Assembly (NCBI GenBank): GCA_963730225.1
Contig: CAVSQX010000002.1
Coordinates: forward strand, 372,001-436,000
Reading direction: 5' to 3'
DNA: 64,000 bases
Origin: CAVSQX01 sp963730225
GTDB lineage: Bacteria; Planctomycetota; Phycisphaerae; Tepidisphaerales; Tepidisphaeraceae
Below the pieces are notes generated by a model. It saw only the letters and a list, made by a program, of their open reading frames with translations, searched no databases and was not told the origin of the DNA. Shown here one piece after another: positions 44,601 to 52,852 of the stretch; within the stretch, counting starts at the first letter, position 1; each line of letters starts with the position of its first letter. The position numbers and the translations under genes are program-made.

Positions 44601-47600
44601 GGGACCGAAATCGAAGGGAATGTTGGTGCTGATCGTCTTGTGGAACTCAAGCACGTAATCGAACGTCTGTGCGCCGGGATTGTCGAGCGCACCGGCCACC
44701 AGACCCACATCCGACGACAAAAACCCCGCCGCCTGCGGCGCGGCTTCCACGGCGGCGTCGAACGCCGAGGGCGTGGTGGCGGTGATCGACTGAATCTGCG
44801 TGAAAATCTGTTCGCGCTCGGTGACGAAATCCAGCACGCTGCTGACCGGCTTGTTGATCAGCGGAATGTCCGTCTTCATGATCGACGAAGCGCCCCACTG
44901 CTCGATCAGGTTCAGCACCGACGTGATGCTGCTCAGCACCGACGACGCATCAAAATTCGCCAGCGGGTTCAGCTTGCTGAAATCGATATTTGTGTCGGGG
45001 TAACGCCGCTGATGTCGGTAATGTCCGCCCAGTTCAAGACCCAGGTACGGCAGCGGGTTGGTGCTTTGCCCCGGCAGGCCGCTCAGAGGCAGATTCACAC
45101 TGGCCGTACCGGTGAACGACGGCGTGCCGAATAAATCGGCTGGGCTCGCCAGCAGATCGGTCAGCGTCAGGTGCGTTCCCGCGCTGCCGCTGCCCAGCGG
45201 AAGGGTCAGTGAACCGTTCACGCTTGCCGTGCCGTTGCTGATGCCGACCGTGGCCAGATATCCCACCGTCGCCATCGCCGTGATGTTGTTCACCGCTGCG
45301 CTGAAGCTGCCGGTCACCTGGCTGCTGGGCCCTTCGATGAGGTAAAAATCGTCGGTGGGATTGCTCAGATCGCGAAAGCGAAATTCCAAACTCCAGCTTC
45401 GCATCGATTGACGCCGACAGCGGTGCCGTCCCGGAGGTTTGGAACGACAGGAATCCACTGGGTCCGATCGGACTTCGACAGCGACCAGCTTGCCATTGTG
45501 CTGTACGACTGGCTTGAAATCGAAACTGAAGTCGATGTCGGTGGAGGAGACATTCAAACCCAGCGTCGACGACGCGGAGACGTCGCTGAATTTCGCCGTC
45601 AGATGGGTCTGAAGATCCTGAACCGTATTGATGTTGAGACTCTCCAGCGGCTGAATGACCTTCGTGTTCAGATCATTGGCCAGCGTCACGGCCTGCCCAC
45701 GCTGGAACCCAGAAACGCCAGCGAACCACCCAGCCCCTTGGGCCCGGTCGAGGTTCTGAAGCATCGTCGGAAGATTTTCCAGGTACCCAAGAACGGTCTG
45801 GAAGCTCAGCCCGTTGAACGCCAGCAGTTGCGTCAACGCCCCGCTGTTGAAGCTGAAGTTCGTCGGATCGGTGATGTCGGGCCAGGAAATTGTCAGCGTC
45901 ACCGGATTGATTCCCGGCAACGTCGTGCTCAGCGGCGAGCGATGCCGACACGGAGCCGGTGAACGCGAGACTGAAAACGATGAAAAATTGGACGAAACCA
46001 GTTCGTTGGAGGTGATGATGCCCGGTGTCGCCGGTGAATCGGTCTCCGGGTCTATCAACGTGATCGTTCCCGTGCCGCTGCCGCTTGACCGTGCCGTTGT
46101 TGATGTTGATGCTGATGAATCCCAGCGACGCGCTGCCGTTGACCGTTGCCGTCAGGCTCGGTGTGAGCGTGACGGCCGGTTGATTGCTCACCACGATGAA
46201 GAAATTTGCCCGTGGATCCATCCACGCCGAACTGCACATTCACCGCCACGCCCACGCTGAAGTTCAGCGTCGAGGTGACGTTCAGATTCAACTCCGACCC
46301 CAGGTTCAGCGACAGCGGAACCGATGTGGAAATATTCTTGTTGAACGACAGCGTGTAGATGATCTGGTTCCCGCTGGCCGCATCCGAAACCACCGAGTTG
46401 GGAATCGTCTTCAAAAGACTCAGCAACTGGTCCGAGTTTTGAAACGGAGAGGCCAAAATGCCCGAAGCATTCGGCACTTCGTCCGTCAGGCTCGAAAAAT
46501 TGCCTGAAAAAAATTGCTGAAAATTCACCACGCTGGCGATCGACTCATTCAGCAGCGGCAGTTTTTTCTGGAAGATGCCCAGGTTGCTGATGCTGGTTGT
46601 GGCCAGCGATTCCAGCGCGCCGGTCAATTGGTCAATCCCGGAACTGAACGAACCCGCGCTCACGTTTTGCAGGTTGCTCAGCGCGGCCAGTGTCGGATCG
46701 GTTGTCAGCGACGAAGTGACATCCGTCGGGTTGGTAATGTCGGGCCAGGTGAACGTGATGTTGTGCGCCCCCGAGGCCAGTGGGGTGGTGATTCCAAACG
46801 TCAGCGTCGACGGAGCCGTGGAGCTGAGGCTTGTGTTGACCAGCGACGATATCGGCGTGCTGGTGAGCTGCCCCAAAGTCAGTCGGCCCGCCTGCTCCGT
46901 GGAATCCACCGGCGGCTGCGCGTTGAGCGTCATCGAGAATTGACCGTTGATGCTCGCCGTCGGCGAACTGATCCCCAGCGTCACGAATCCCAGCGACGCC
47001 CCGGTCGAATTGAGCGTGGCCGTCGCCGTCACCGTGGCGGTCAACTGGGTGTCGCTCGAATCGATGTAGAAAACCGGTGTATTGGTATCCGAATCCCAAT
47101 ACGCTCCGGCCGTCAGTTTCATGGTGAACGACACCGATGCGTTCACCGTGCCCGGCAACGTCAGCGGAAGTCCGAACGAGGCGGCCAGCGGTCCGGAAAC
47201 GCTCTTCGTCACCGTCTTCTGAAAATCAATTTCAATATCGTCGGGCAGATCGCGGCTGGCAGACACGATCGCGTTGTTCCCCGCGCTTTGAATGTCCGAC
47301 ACCAGCGCGCTCAACGAGCTTTCCGTTGATTGCAGCGCCAATCCCGCGTTGAGATTCAGATTCGAAAGCGTGGTCCCGATCAGCGGAAGGTTTTTCCCCA
47401 GTGCCGACGCATCGTCCAGCTTGGAAGTCCACGCCCCCAATCCCGAAGAGTTGCTCGACTGAAGGGCCGAGTCGATGGCGTTGAGCAGATCCTGCTCGTG
47501 AGTGCCGCTGAGGAGCAGGCGATTCTCCAGCGACTCCACGAGAGTGCGATACAACCGGTAACTGGCCTTGGCCCGCTGGCGCGCGGATTTGCGGCGCGAC

Positions 47601-47602
47601 AT
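26647..47602 (-). CDS. Giant mosaic surface protein (~7,000 residues), LEPR-XLL start to dockerin-like end, with several frameshifts
   Basis: The ATG at 47602 has a near-perfect GGAGGT site 3-8 bases upstream. The N-terminus is basic and carries LVESLENRLLLSG, the LEPR-XLL-type motif of planctomycete giant proteins. The order of parts is tandem beta-rich modules with a WPDITNP/WPDITDP motif, RTX-like glycine repeats, a propeller-like domain, several right-handed beta-helix modules, LamG-like and malectin-like domains, and two dockerin-like repeats at the C-terminus. A 4,561-residue stretch (46058-32373) is one open frame. The first 1.6 kb and the last 6 kb are broken by more than ten small indels, across which protein sequence continues. 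It is probably exported and cell-attached, for carbohydrate or surface contact. No PEP-CTERM tail is present. Confidence 0.82.
26900..27340 (-). other. C-terminal shared module with dockerin-like repeats in the giant protein
   Basis: From LTSNDLVIHGG (about 27.33 kb) the sequence runs through NQLEQGLNQ, SSAAAAATNLALGAELN and VLVKFTYVGDANLDGVVNG to GDFNFDGVINGDDYTLID (about 26.92 kb). This matches the region before the PEP-CTERM tail of the 20911-24093 protein, including the two Ca2+-binding loops. Here it is followed by about 90 further residues ending in SLVIDLQPSPQQ instead of a PEP-CTERM anchor. Confidence 0.8.
28700..39945 (-). repeat. Series of right-handed beta-helix modules in the giant protein
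   Basis: At least five modules begin with a similar leader: (F/Y)YVNDGS..., then YTTAAGNDANDGLSPATP, then DTI(L/F)VDNGTYN. These starts lie near 39.93, 37.53, 35.46, 33.51 and 30.45 kb. Each leads into PbH1-type turns (GNTVYGQS, NNLIYNNTSGG, SDYNDLYATGSG). Between modules are short Ig-like segments with HPNGGDNW or TPNGGESA. Adjacent inserts include a LamG-like domain (about 32.62-33.25 kb) and a malectin-like domain (about 30.73-31.20 kb). Confidence 0.75.
41320..42720 (-). repeat. RTX-like glycine/aspartate repeats in the giant protein
   Basis: Two blocks (about 42.72-42.12 and 41.62-41.32 kb) carry repeats such as GDGNDRVNL, GNGNDSITG, GGSGTDFIG, GSGADTIAVG and GGSGSDYIQGG. They resemble haemolysin-type Ca2+-binding nonapeptides (GGxGxDxUx), though many deviate. 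A beta-roll needing Ca2+ outside the cell is the usual meaning. Confidence 0.65.
42800..47602 (-). other. N-terminal LEPR-XLL motif and tandem WPDIT modules of the giant protein
   Basis: After the LEPR-XLL-type motif the protein has several related modules of roughly 400-500 residues. Each shows a helical stretch with a motif like ISNLGIFQKKLPLLNESIA or SSIMKTDIPLINKPVSSVL, a strand pair ending WPDIT(N/D)P, and a beta-rich part containing GVDGSTGKFF- or GYDAADGFYIVG-like segments. I do not recognise this module as a named domain. Paired compensating indels occur near 45.92, 45.42 and 45.00 kb, where short stretches of unlikely sequence (for example GGHYRHQRRYPD) interrupt the pattern. Confidence 0.6.
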
Positions 47603-47731
47603 ACCACCTCCATAGGCCTGAACTGCGCAGTCCATCACTGCGCAGAATTTACGGCCCGATAACAAACCACAGTGCCAAAATGACGGGGAGGCGGCTACGA
47701 CCAATTGCCGCAATTCACCCTGAACCGGCCG

Positions 47732-47759
47732 ATTATATCATAGATCTGGCCAATACAAG
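47732..47759 (-). promoter_or_regulatory. Candidate promoter of the giant protein gene
   Basis: Read on the minus strand, TTGTAT (47753-47758) and TATAAT (47732-47737) are 15 bases apart in an unusually AT-rich stretch; shifting the -35 by one base (CTTGTA) gives 16. The start codon is 130 bases downstream. Only consensus matches support it. Confidence 0.42.
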
Positions 47760-48165
47760 CATATATCCGGCACGATTATTCAACGCCGTCCGCCTCGGCG
47801 GATTTGCGATTCAGATGTCGCCTCAGCGGCAGAAATTCGCCGCGGGAGAATGGCCCCTCCAAGTCCCGCAAACTTGAGCTGCGCCTCGTTTTCAGCAGAC
47901 GCCGATTTGTTGTTCTTGGAAATTGACTCACCGCCAAGCGGAGTTGACTCACTCCGCCATACCTGGAATGCCCAACGCGATCGCGCACCGATATCCAGCC
48001 ATGTCGGCGCGGACACGGGACTGGCGGTCGCCGATCGGCGGCTGTCGAATTTCCGACGGCTCACGCCCCACGGTTCGTGGCATTATCTCATCGAGGTGAT
48101 TTGCATGTTGCCGCACGATGGCTTGCTGTGCCGCTACCAAATCTGCGACCGGCCCGGCAGAAAGG
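47760..48165. other. Intergenic gap, no gene seen
   Basis: This is the upstream region of the giant gene. It has short open frames on both strands, none with recognisable protein content. Together with 47603-47759 and the degenerate fragment after it, more than 700 bases are without an intact gene. Confidence 0.5.
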
Positions 48166-48325
48166 ATTGATCGTCGCGCGCGTGGCTCCCGCGGAGATCC
48201 AAGACGCCGCCACCTATCGCTGTTTCACCGGCCAGGACTGATCGCCGAATCCCCAATCGGCCGAGGTGATCTTGCGCGAAGCGTACGGCCAGGCCTCGGT
48301 CGCATGGGATCCCGCGTTGCAATCC
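48166..48325 (+). pseudogene. Degenerate fragment of a larger protein
   Basis: On the plus strand the frame GLIVARVAPAEIQDAATYRC, then FTGQD, a TGA stop, then SPNPQSAEVILREAYGQASV and AWDPALQ reads like protein sequence. It recalls propeller proteins of the DUF4185 type, where a variable strand is followed by a segment such as S-V-x-W-D-P. It has no start, an internal stop and runs into the convergent esterase gene. It is probably a remnant of a gene truncated by rearrangement; identity is a guess from memory. Confidence 0.3.
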
Positions 48326-49138
48326 TTACTGATTTGTCACGTCGGGCGAAACGGCTTTGAAGAACTCAACCACGCGCTGGCCGATGTCCGTGGGCGGAGG
48401 ATGCCCACCGTCGTAGATGATCGTGGCCAGCGGAGTTCCGCTGTCAGACGCGTACCAGGTGCCGTCGCGACCCCAGGGTTTGCCATCGACAACAACACGG
48501 TTAAGGGATTTCAAGCGATCGATCATCTTGCTTTGCCACGCGAACTTAACCAGCGGATCGTTGCGGCCGCAGGACATCATCGCGGGCTTGGGTTTGAGCA
48601 GTGGCCAGTCTTTTACTGTCGCGATGCTGCTGGACGCCGCGATCGCGGCCAGCGTGTTGCCTCGGTGGGCCCAGAGGGTGAACGTGAAGCCTCCGCCGTT
48701 GGAATGCCCGGTACTGAAGACGCGCTTGGCGTCGATGTGCTGATGATCGATCAGATCTTTCAGCACCACGTCGTAGAAGCGAAGGTCTTTGTTGTTGTCG
48801 GATGTATCGACCGAATCCCAGCCGGCACGGTCGCCGACCGGGTCGGTCAATTGGCCGACCGCGGGAAGACCCTGGAGGTAGACGACAATCGCGTCGGGCC
48901 AGAACGTATCGATTTGAAATTGGCGGCGGATATTTTGGGGGGTGCCGCCGTGACCGTGAAAGACGAACACGACCGGCCAGCCGGCCGCGGGTTGGTGAGC
49001 GCCCGCCTCGGGAGTGCAGACGATTCCGGTACGTGTTGTGCCGTCGACATTCCACTGCCGATCATTGACTGCGGCCAGCGCCGGGACAGCGCACCCAAAC
49101 CACACCGCCAGAACAACGAGATAATTCGTGATCCTCAT
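48326..49138 (-). CDS. Secreted CE1/LpqC-type esterase (polyhydroxybutyrate depolymerase-like)
   Basis: This 270-residue protein has a signal peptide (residues 1-23). The alpha/beta-hydrolase fold has an oxyanion HGHGG (61-65), GWDSVDTSDNNKDLRF and the nucleophile elbow STGHSNGGG with Ser146. The C-terminal His is in YDGGHPPP. This pattern is that of the COG3509 group, which includes feruloyl and acetyl-xylan esterases (CE1) and PHB depolymerases. Removal of ester groups from plant polysaccharides is plausible beside the beta-helix and GH28 proteins here. The gene stands alone, and its stop abuts a degenerate plus-strand fragment. Confidence 0.85.
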   Translation of the reverse strand: MRITNYLVVLAVWFGCAVPALAAVNDRQWNVDGTTRTGIVCTPEAGAHQPAAGWPVVFVFHGHGGTPQNIRRQFQIDTFWPDAIVVYLQGLPAVGQLTDPVGDRAGWDSVDTSDNNKDLRFYDVVLKDLIDHQHIDAKRVFSTGHSNGGGFTFTLWAHRGNTLAAIAASSSIATVKDWPLLKPKPAMMSCGRNDPLVKFAWQSKMIDRLKSLNRVVVDGKPWGRDGTWYASDSGTPLATIIYDGGHPPPTDIGQRVVEFFKAVSPDVTNQ

Positions 49139-49395
49139 GCACTTATGAAAACGACACGACCTGCTGCATTATTGCCGAATTGGCCCAGGGCTGACCCCGG
49201 GAAGGGATGAAATGCGGCTGTTGCCGGCTTTGCTGCTTCGTTGTCATCACGGTGGTCGCGTCGCCGATCCGGCGATTTGATTATCCCAACCGGCTGCGTA
49301 CAAGCCCGGATGCGAAGGCAAGCGACTTGGCGAAAAGCATCCATCTCGGCGCCAAATTGGTCTACATCGGGCTATAATTCCAAAAAAGAGCCGCT

Positions 49396-49740
49396 ATGTC
49401 CAACAGCGCCAGCAAGACCCAGATCGCGCCTGTCAAGCCCAAGCCGGACCCAAAGAACAAACCGGGTCGCTTGCCGCCCTGGAACGTCGTTCTGCTAAAC
49501 GATGATGATCACTCCTACGCTTACGTCATCGAGATGCTCCGAGCGCTCTTTGGCCATCCGGAGCAGAAGGGATATCGATTAGCCAAGGAAGTTGACGCCA
49601 CCGGTCGAGCGATCGTGCTGACGACCCACCGAGAGATGGCCGAATTGAAGCGCGATCAGATTCACGCCTACGGCAAAGACGCTCGAATGACCGCCTGCAA
49701 AGGCTCCATGTCAGCGAGCATCGAGCCCTCCGACATCTGA
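49396..49740 (+). CDS. clpS: ClpS-like adaptor protein for the Clp protease
   Basis: This 114-residue protein has the ClpS core: PPWNVVLLNDDDHSYAYVIEM at about residues 27-47, listed here by its ends, then HPEQKGYRLAKEVDATGRAI and TTHREMAELKRDQI. The NDDDH(T/S) loop and the hydrophobic pocket residues of N-degron-binding ClpS are present. The N-terminal 25 residues are a basic, Pro/Lys-rich extension. ClpS hands substrates with certain N-terminal residues to ClpA or ClpC. No clpA is nearby. A TATAAT (49373-49378) lies just upstream without a clear -35 box. Planctomycetes often have several clpS copies. Confidence 0.88.
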   Translation: MSNSASKTQIAPVKPKPDPKNKPGRLPPWNVVLLNDDDHSYAYVIEMLRALFGHPEQKGYRLAKEVDATGRAIVLTTHREMAELKRDQIHAYGKDARMTACKGSMSASIEPSDI

Positions 49741-49931
49741 GCGCTTAGCCGCAGCGTTCAGGCGTCAAAAACGAACATAATAGACGGTGTCCAGCAGCAA
49801 AGCGCAGCGAGCATGGTCGTGTGCAATCACCCAACACGACGGCCGCCGATCCTTTAGAATCGTGGCATCTTCCGGCTTCGATTTTAGAGGCGGCTCCGTT
49901 GGAGCAACCGCGTCAGCGAACATAACGCGCT

Positions 49932-50402
49932 ATGGCGATCGAGATTAAGCTTTTGCGTAACGGCGACGATGACGTTCTTGCAAGCGTCGCACCAGCCGTG
50001 TTTGACCGCGCCATCGACATGCAATTGGCCCGCGAATTTCTCGGCGATGCGCGTCATCATCTCGCGGTCGCAGTTGAAAATGATCTGGTGTTGGGTTTTG
50101 CGTCCGCCGTCCATTACGTGCATCCAGACAAGCTGCCGGAGCTTTGGATCAACGAAGTTGCCGTAGCGCCGACACATCGAGAGCGCGGCATCGGAAAGGC
50201 ATTATTGGCGGCGCTTTTCCAGGTCGGCCGGGAAATTGGTTGCGTCGAAGCCTGGGTTCTTACCGATCGACCAAACCTTCCGGCGATGCGGTTGTACAGA
50301 TCATTGGCCGGCAAGGAAACAAAGAGCGATCTGGTGATGTTCACGTTCTCGCTGACTGATGATGGCCTCCGGACGAATCGTGATGATTCAGAAAGAAAAT
50401 GA
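49932..50402 (+). CDS. GNAT-family N-acetyltransferase
   Basis: This 156-residue protein has the GNAT acetyl-CoA loop as VAVAPTHRERGIGKALLAAL (about residues 77-96), preceded by ELWINEVAV and followed by NLPAMRLYRSLAG. The general plan is like AAC(3)-I aminoglycoside acetyltransferases (DDDVLA...., ELWI.EVAV, MFTFSL), but resemblance at this level does not show drug resistance. It is within the candidate island, between clpS and the IS66 remnant. The ATG at 49932 has no strong ribosome-binding site. Substrate unknown. Confidence 0.8.
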   Translation: MAIEIKLLRNGDDDVLASVAPAVFDRAIDMQLAREFLGDARHHLAVAVENDLVLGFASAVHYVHPDKLPELWINEVAVAPTHRERGIGKALLAALFQVGREIGCVEAWVLTDRPNLPAMRLYRSLAGKETKSDLVMFTFSLTDDGLRTNRDDSERK

Positions 50403-50500
50403 GCTGAGTTTGCCCGGGTGAACCTCGACCGACGAATATTGCGTGAGCGCTAGACAAACCGCATCTTCCGCAGTGGTGGATAGCCGCGGACAATGGTGGG

Positions 50501-51214
50501 ATGAATCAAAACAATTCTGCGGTTGTGGAAGGGGATCAAAGGCCCGCCAAGGAAGATGCGGCGGTGCGCTGGCGGAAGCTGATCGAACAGCAGGGCGACA
50601 GCGGTTTTCCGGTATCGGCGTGTTGCCGGGAACGCGGAATCTCGCCGGCCTCGTTTTTCGCATGGCGTCGGCGTGGGGCCGCGGCAGCGAGAGGTTCAAG
50701 CCGTGAAACTGGCGTCGAACCGAGGTTTGGCAGGCGGGAAAGGCAGTTCCCCGATCGGGTTGCCGGCGGGGAATTGGAGATGGAGCTGTTGCGGCTCAAG
50801 AAGTGGTACTACGGGCCCCGGGCAGATCGGCTTGCCCGTTCAGCCGACGTGGCGCAGATGCTGCTGCGGTTCGCAGAAGAGTTGGAAGCGCGGCCGGTGA
50901 AGACGGAGGACCTTGAGCCGCAGGAATCCTGGCCCGAAGTGGAAATCGTTCGTCGGGTTCATAGCGACCGACGCCATTTGGCTGCCTTTGGGAATCTGCC
51001 GGCCCTTCGCCAGTCCCACTCACAACCGATTCTGCAAGGCCTGCGCCAAAGACTCTGGACATGGAAGGATCAGTTGCTGCCCAAGCATCCGATGGCCGAG
51101 GCGGTTAACTATCTGACGCAGCTACTGACGAATTTGCCGACGACACCGATCAGCCGACCCGATCAATGGTTGCCAGAACAATGGAAGCGGCGGAATCCAA
51201 CGCCGTCAGAATAG
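50501..51214 (+). mobile_element. IS66-family remnant: tnpA and tnpC pieces fused by deletions
   Basis: One open frame of 237 residues combines three separate parts of an IS66 element. Residues about 23-57 look like the TnpA accessory protein (RWRKLIEQQGDSG, CCRERGISPASFFAWRRR). Residues about 93-135 match the N-terminal part of TnpC (LLRLKKWYYGPRADRL, QMLLRFAEELEARP). The last 45 match the TnpC C-terminus (LLPKHPMAEA, YLTQLLTNLP, PDQWLPEQWKRR). The DDE catalytic core and TnpB are missing, so it cannot transpose. I found no convincing terminal inverted repeats. It lies 105 bases from the tRNA-Gly gene at the right edge of the candidate island. Confidence 0.8.
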
Positions 51215-51286
51215 TGGCGCGGTTGACGCAACGCTCAACTGACGAGCGACGCGCGCTAACGCTTGTCTGCGACAGTGATTGGCAAC

Positions 51287-51314
51287 AAAAAGCCCCGTCC
51301 GGCGGGGACGGGGC
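51287..51314 (-). terminator. Intrinsic terminator of tRNA-Gly
   Basis: A GC-rich stem pairs 51292-51300 with 51306-51314 (GCCCCGTCC/GGACGGGGC, 9 pairs, 5-base loop). Read on the minus strand it is followed by TTTTT. It lies 5 bases beyond the tRNA 3' end. Confidence 0.85.
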
Positions 51315-51318
51315 AAAT

Positions 51319-51342
51319 GAGCGGGTGAAGGGGGTCGAACCC
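51319..51342. repeat. Right copy of the 24-bp direct repeat (tRNA-Gly 3' end, attR-like)
   Basis: This copy is identical to 25844-25867. Bases 51320-51342 are the last 23 bases of the tRNA (T-arm, acceptor 3' strand and discriminator), and 51319 lies just beyond. The intact tRNA is kept on this side, so excision between the copies would leave the tRNA gene unchanged. Confidence 0.7.
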
Positions 51343-51391
51343 TCGACATTCACGTTGGCAACGTGACGCTCTACCACTGAGCTACACCCGC
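51320..51391 (-). tRNA. tRNA-Gly (anticodon GCC)
   Basis: The 72-base minus-strand gene folds as a cloverleaf. The acceptor stem is GCGGGTG/CACCCGC, the D-arm contains AGCTCAGTGGTAGAGC, the anticodon stem is CACGT...ACGTG with loop TTGCCAA, and the T-arm contains GGTTCGA. Anticodon GCC reads GGC and GGT. CCA is not encoded. It has its own promoter and terminator, and its 3' end is duplicated at 25.85 kb. Confidence 0.96.
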
Positions 51392-51406
51392 GGATTTTCC
51401 GCATCA

Positions 51407-51434
51407 ATTCTACGAGAACTAACGGGCAATTCAA
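51407..51434 (-). promoter_or_regulatory. Promoter of tRNA-Gly
   Basis: Read on the minus strand, TTGAAT (51429-51434) and TAGAAT (51407-51412) are 16 bases apart. The expected start of transcription is about 8 bases before the tRNA 5' end at 51391. Confidence 0.6.
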
Positions 51435-51445
51435 GGTGATCGCCG

Positions 51446-52795
51446 TCAATGCGCCCAGTCCACTTTTGCATTGTCGGCGATCAACGGCTGGCCCACGGCG
51501 ATGTCCAACGTCGTATTGGTTAGCGTCACACTCGTGGCATCCTGCACCGACAGCCCAAAATCTGCCTGGATGCTCACGTTCGAGAGCGTGATGTCGCTGG
51601 CTGGCTTTTCGGGCAGTCCTAAAATCCGCCCGGCGTAGACGGCTCGGCTGATTTTCACGTTGCTGATCCGCACATCGCGCACCTGCGGAATGTTTTCGGC
51701 ATTGGCGTTCGTCTGCCGCGGGCCGACATCGCTCTTCACATTGGCGTTGCCGTTGTAGAGCATGTTGATGTCGATGGCGCGATTCACATTCTTCATGACC
51801 AGGTCGCTGTAGGAAATGTCATCGACCAACCCGCCGCGGCCGCGATAGGACTTGATGCGAATGCCGTTGTCGCCGCCGTCGAATGTGCATCGGCGGACAA
51901 TCACGTGATGCACGCCGCCCACCGTCGGGCTGCCGATGGAAATCCCGTGGCCGTGCAGGCAGGTGCAGTCTTCCACCATGGCGTCGCGCGTCGGGCCGTT
52001 GAATGCGACGTCGTCGTCGCCGGTGTCGATCTCGCAGTTGCGCACCACGATGCGGTTGCCGAGCGGGTCCATGGCATCGGTGTTGGGCGCGTCGCTTGGA
52101 GCGAAGATTCTCAGATTTTCAAACAGTACGTCGTCGCAGTGGTTGGCCACCAGGTGAAACATCGGCGAATTGGTGAGCGTGACGCCATCCACGTGAATGC
52201 GCTGGCAGTTGCGCAGCACGACCATCTTGGGCCGGGGATAAATCAGTCGCCCCGGTGGATAGCGGCGGGCAGCCTTGTCCGACCAGATCCACCAGATGGC
52301 TCCGGCGCCGTCGATGGTTCCGCGGCCGGTGATGGCGATGTCGGTGAGACGGTTCCCGGAAATCAGCGCCTGCGGCACCGATCCGAAAAGATTTTCACGC
52401 GTGGCATGATCGGGAGTGGGAATTCCGTAATCGGTGAAATTATCCGGGAACTGCAATTTAGCGCCGGCGTCCAGATGCAAATCCATGTGGCTGGTGAGCG
52501 CGAACGGGAGCGTCAGATAGACGCCCGGCGGAACGATGAGGTGCCCACCGCCGGCCTTGGTGATGTCGGCGACGGCTTTGGTGAAGGCGGCGGTGTTGAA
52601 AGTGGTTCCATCGCCGACAGCGCCGTAATCGGTGAGCTTGAATTGCCGATCGGGAATCACCGGCGGCGCGGGATTGACCTCCTCGATCGCCGCCGTCGCC
52701 GTCGGTTGCGTGCTGGGATTGAGGACGGGATTACCACAGCCGCTGATAATCAAACAGGATACTGCGCACCATCCGCCCAATTGCAGTCGGTTCAT
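51446..52795 (-). CDS. Glycoside hydrolase family 28 (polygalacturonase-like), lipoprotein
   Basis: This 449-residue protein has a lipoprotein signal (CLIISGCGN) followed by a parallel beta-helix. The GH28 catalytic landmarks occur in order: NTDAMDP, GDDDVAFN, GHGISIGS and GIRIKSYRG, corresponding to the NTD, DD, GHG and RIK motifs. The early DYGAVGDG is the pectin-lyase-like fold start. The ATG at 52795 with GGGAG upstream is chosen over the open frame to 53467, which is antisense to the GT25 gene. It should hydrolyse pectin-type or related uronan chains in the periplasm or outside. It is divergent from the GT25 gene, with a 57-base gap. Confidence 0.92.
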   Translation of the reverse strand: MNRLQLGGWCAVSCLIISGCGNPVLNPSTQPTATAAIEEVNPAPPVIPDRQFKLTDYGAVGDGTTFNTAAFTKAVADITKAGGGHLIVPPGVYLTLPFALTSHMDLHLDAGAKLQFPDNFTDYGIPTPDHATRENLFGSVPQALISGNRLTDIAITGRGTIDGAGAIWWIWSDKAARRYPPGRLIYPRPKMVVLRNCQRIHVDGVTLTNSPMFHLVANHCDDVLFENLRIFAPSDAPNTDAMDPLGNRIVVRNCEIDTGDDDVAFNGPTRDAMVEDCTCLHGHGISIGSPTVGGVHHVIVRRCTFDGGDNGIRIKSYRGRGGLVDDISYSDLVMKNVNRAIDINMLYNGNANVKSDVGPRQTNANAENIPQVRDVRISNVKISRAVYAGRILGLPEKPASDITLSNVSIQADFGLSVQDATSVTLTNTTLDIAVGQPLIADNAKVDWAH

Positions 52796-52852
52796 AGGCT
52801 CCCATTCTAACCGTTTGGCCGTGCAGAAAAATCCAGGGGACGGCCGATAACT

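Larger units (their letters stand above)
25844..51342. mobile_element. Candidate genomic island integrated at tRNA-Gly(GCC)
   Basis: The segment is bounded by exact 24-bp direct repeats. The right repeat is the 3' end of an intact tRNA-Gly gene, and the segment lies on the 3' side of that gene, which is the geometry left by tyrosine-recombinase elements. Inside the left end is a decayed gene that may be of plasmid or phage type (26145-26616); near the right end is an IS66 remnant. The cargo is a giant surface-protein gene, an esterase, a clpS-like gene and a GNAT. No integrase is recognisable, so the element would be immobile. The dockerin module it shares with a gene just outside argues against distant origin. 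A chance or ancestral tRNA-fragment duplication is the alternative. Confidence 0.45.

Noticed and set aside
49932..50402. Aminoglycoside resistance gene
   Set aside because: The GNAT fold is similar in plan to AAC(3)-I, but the key similarity is the general acetyl-CoA loop; drug specificity cannot be claimed.
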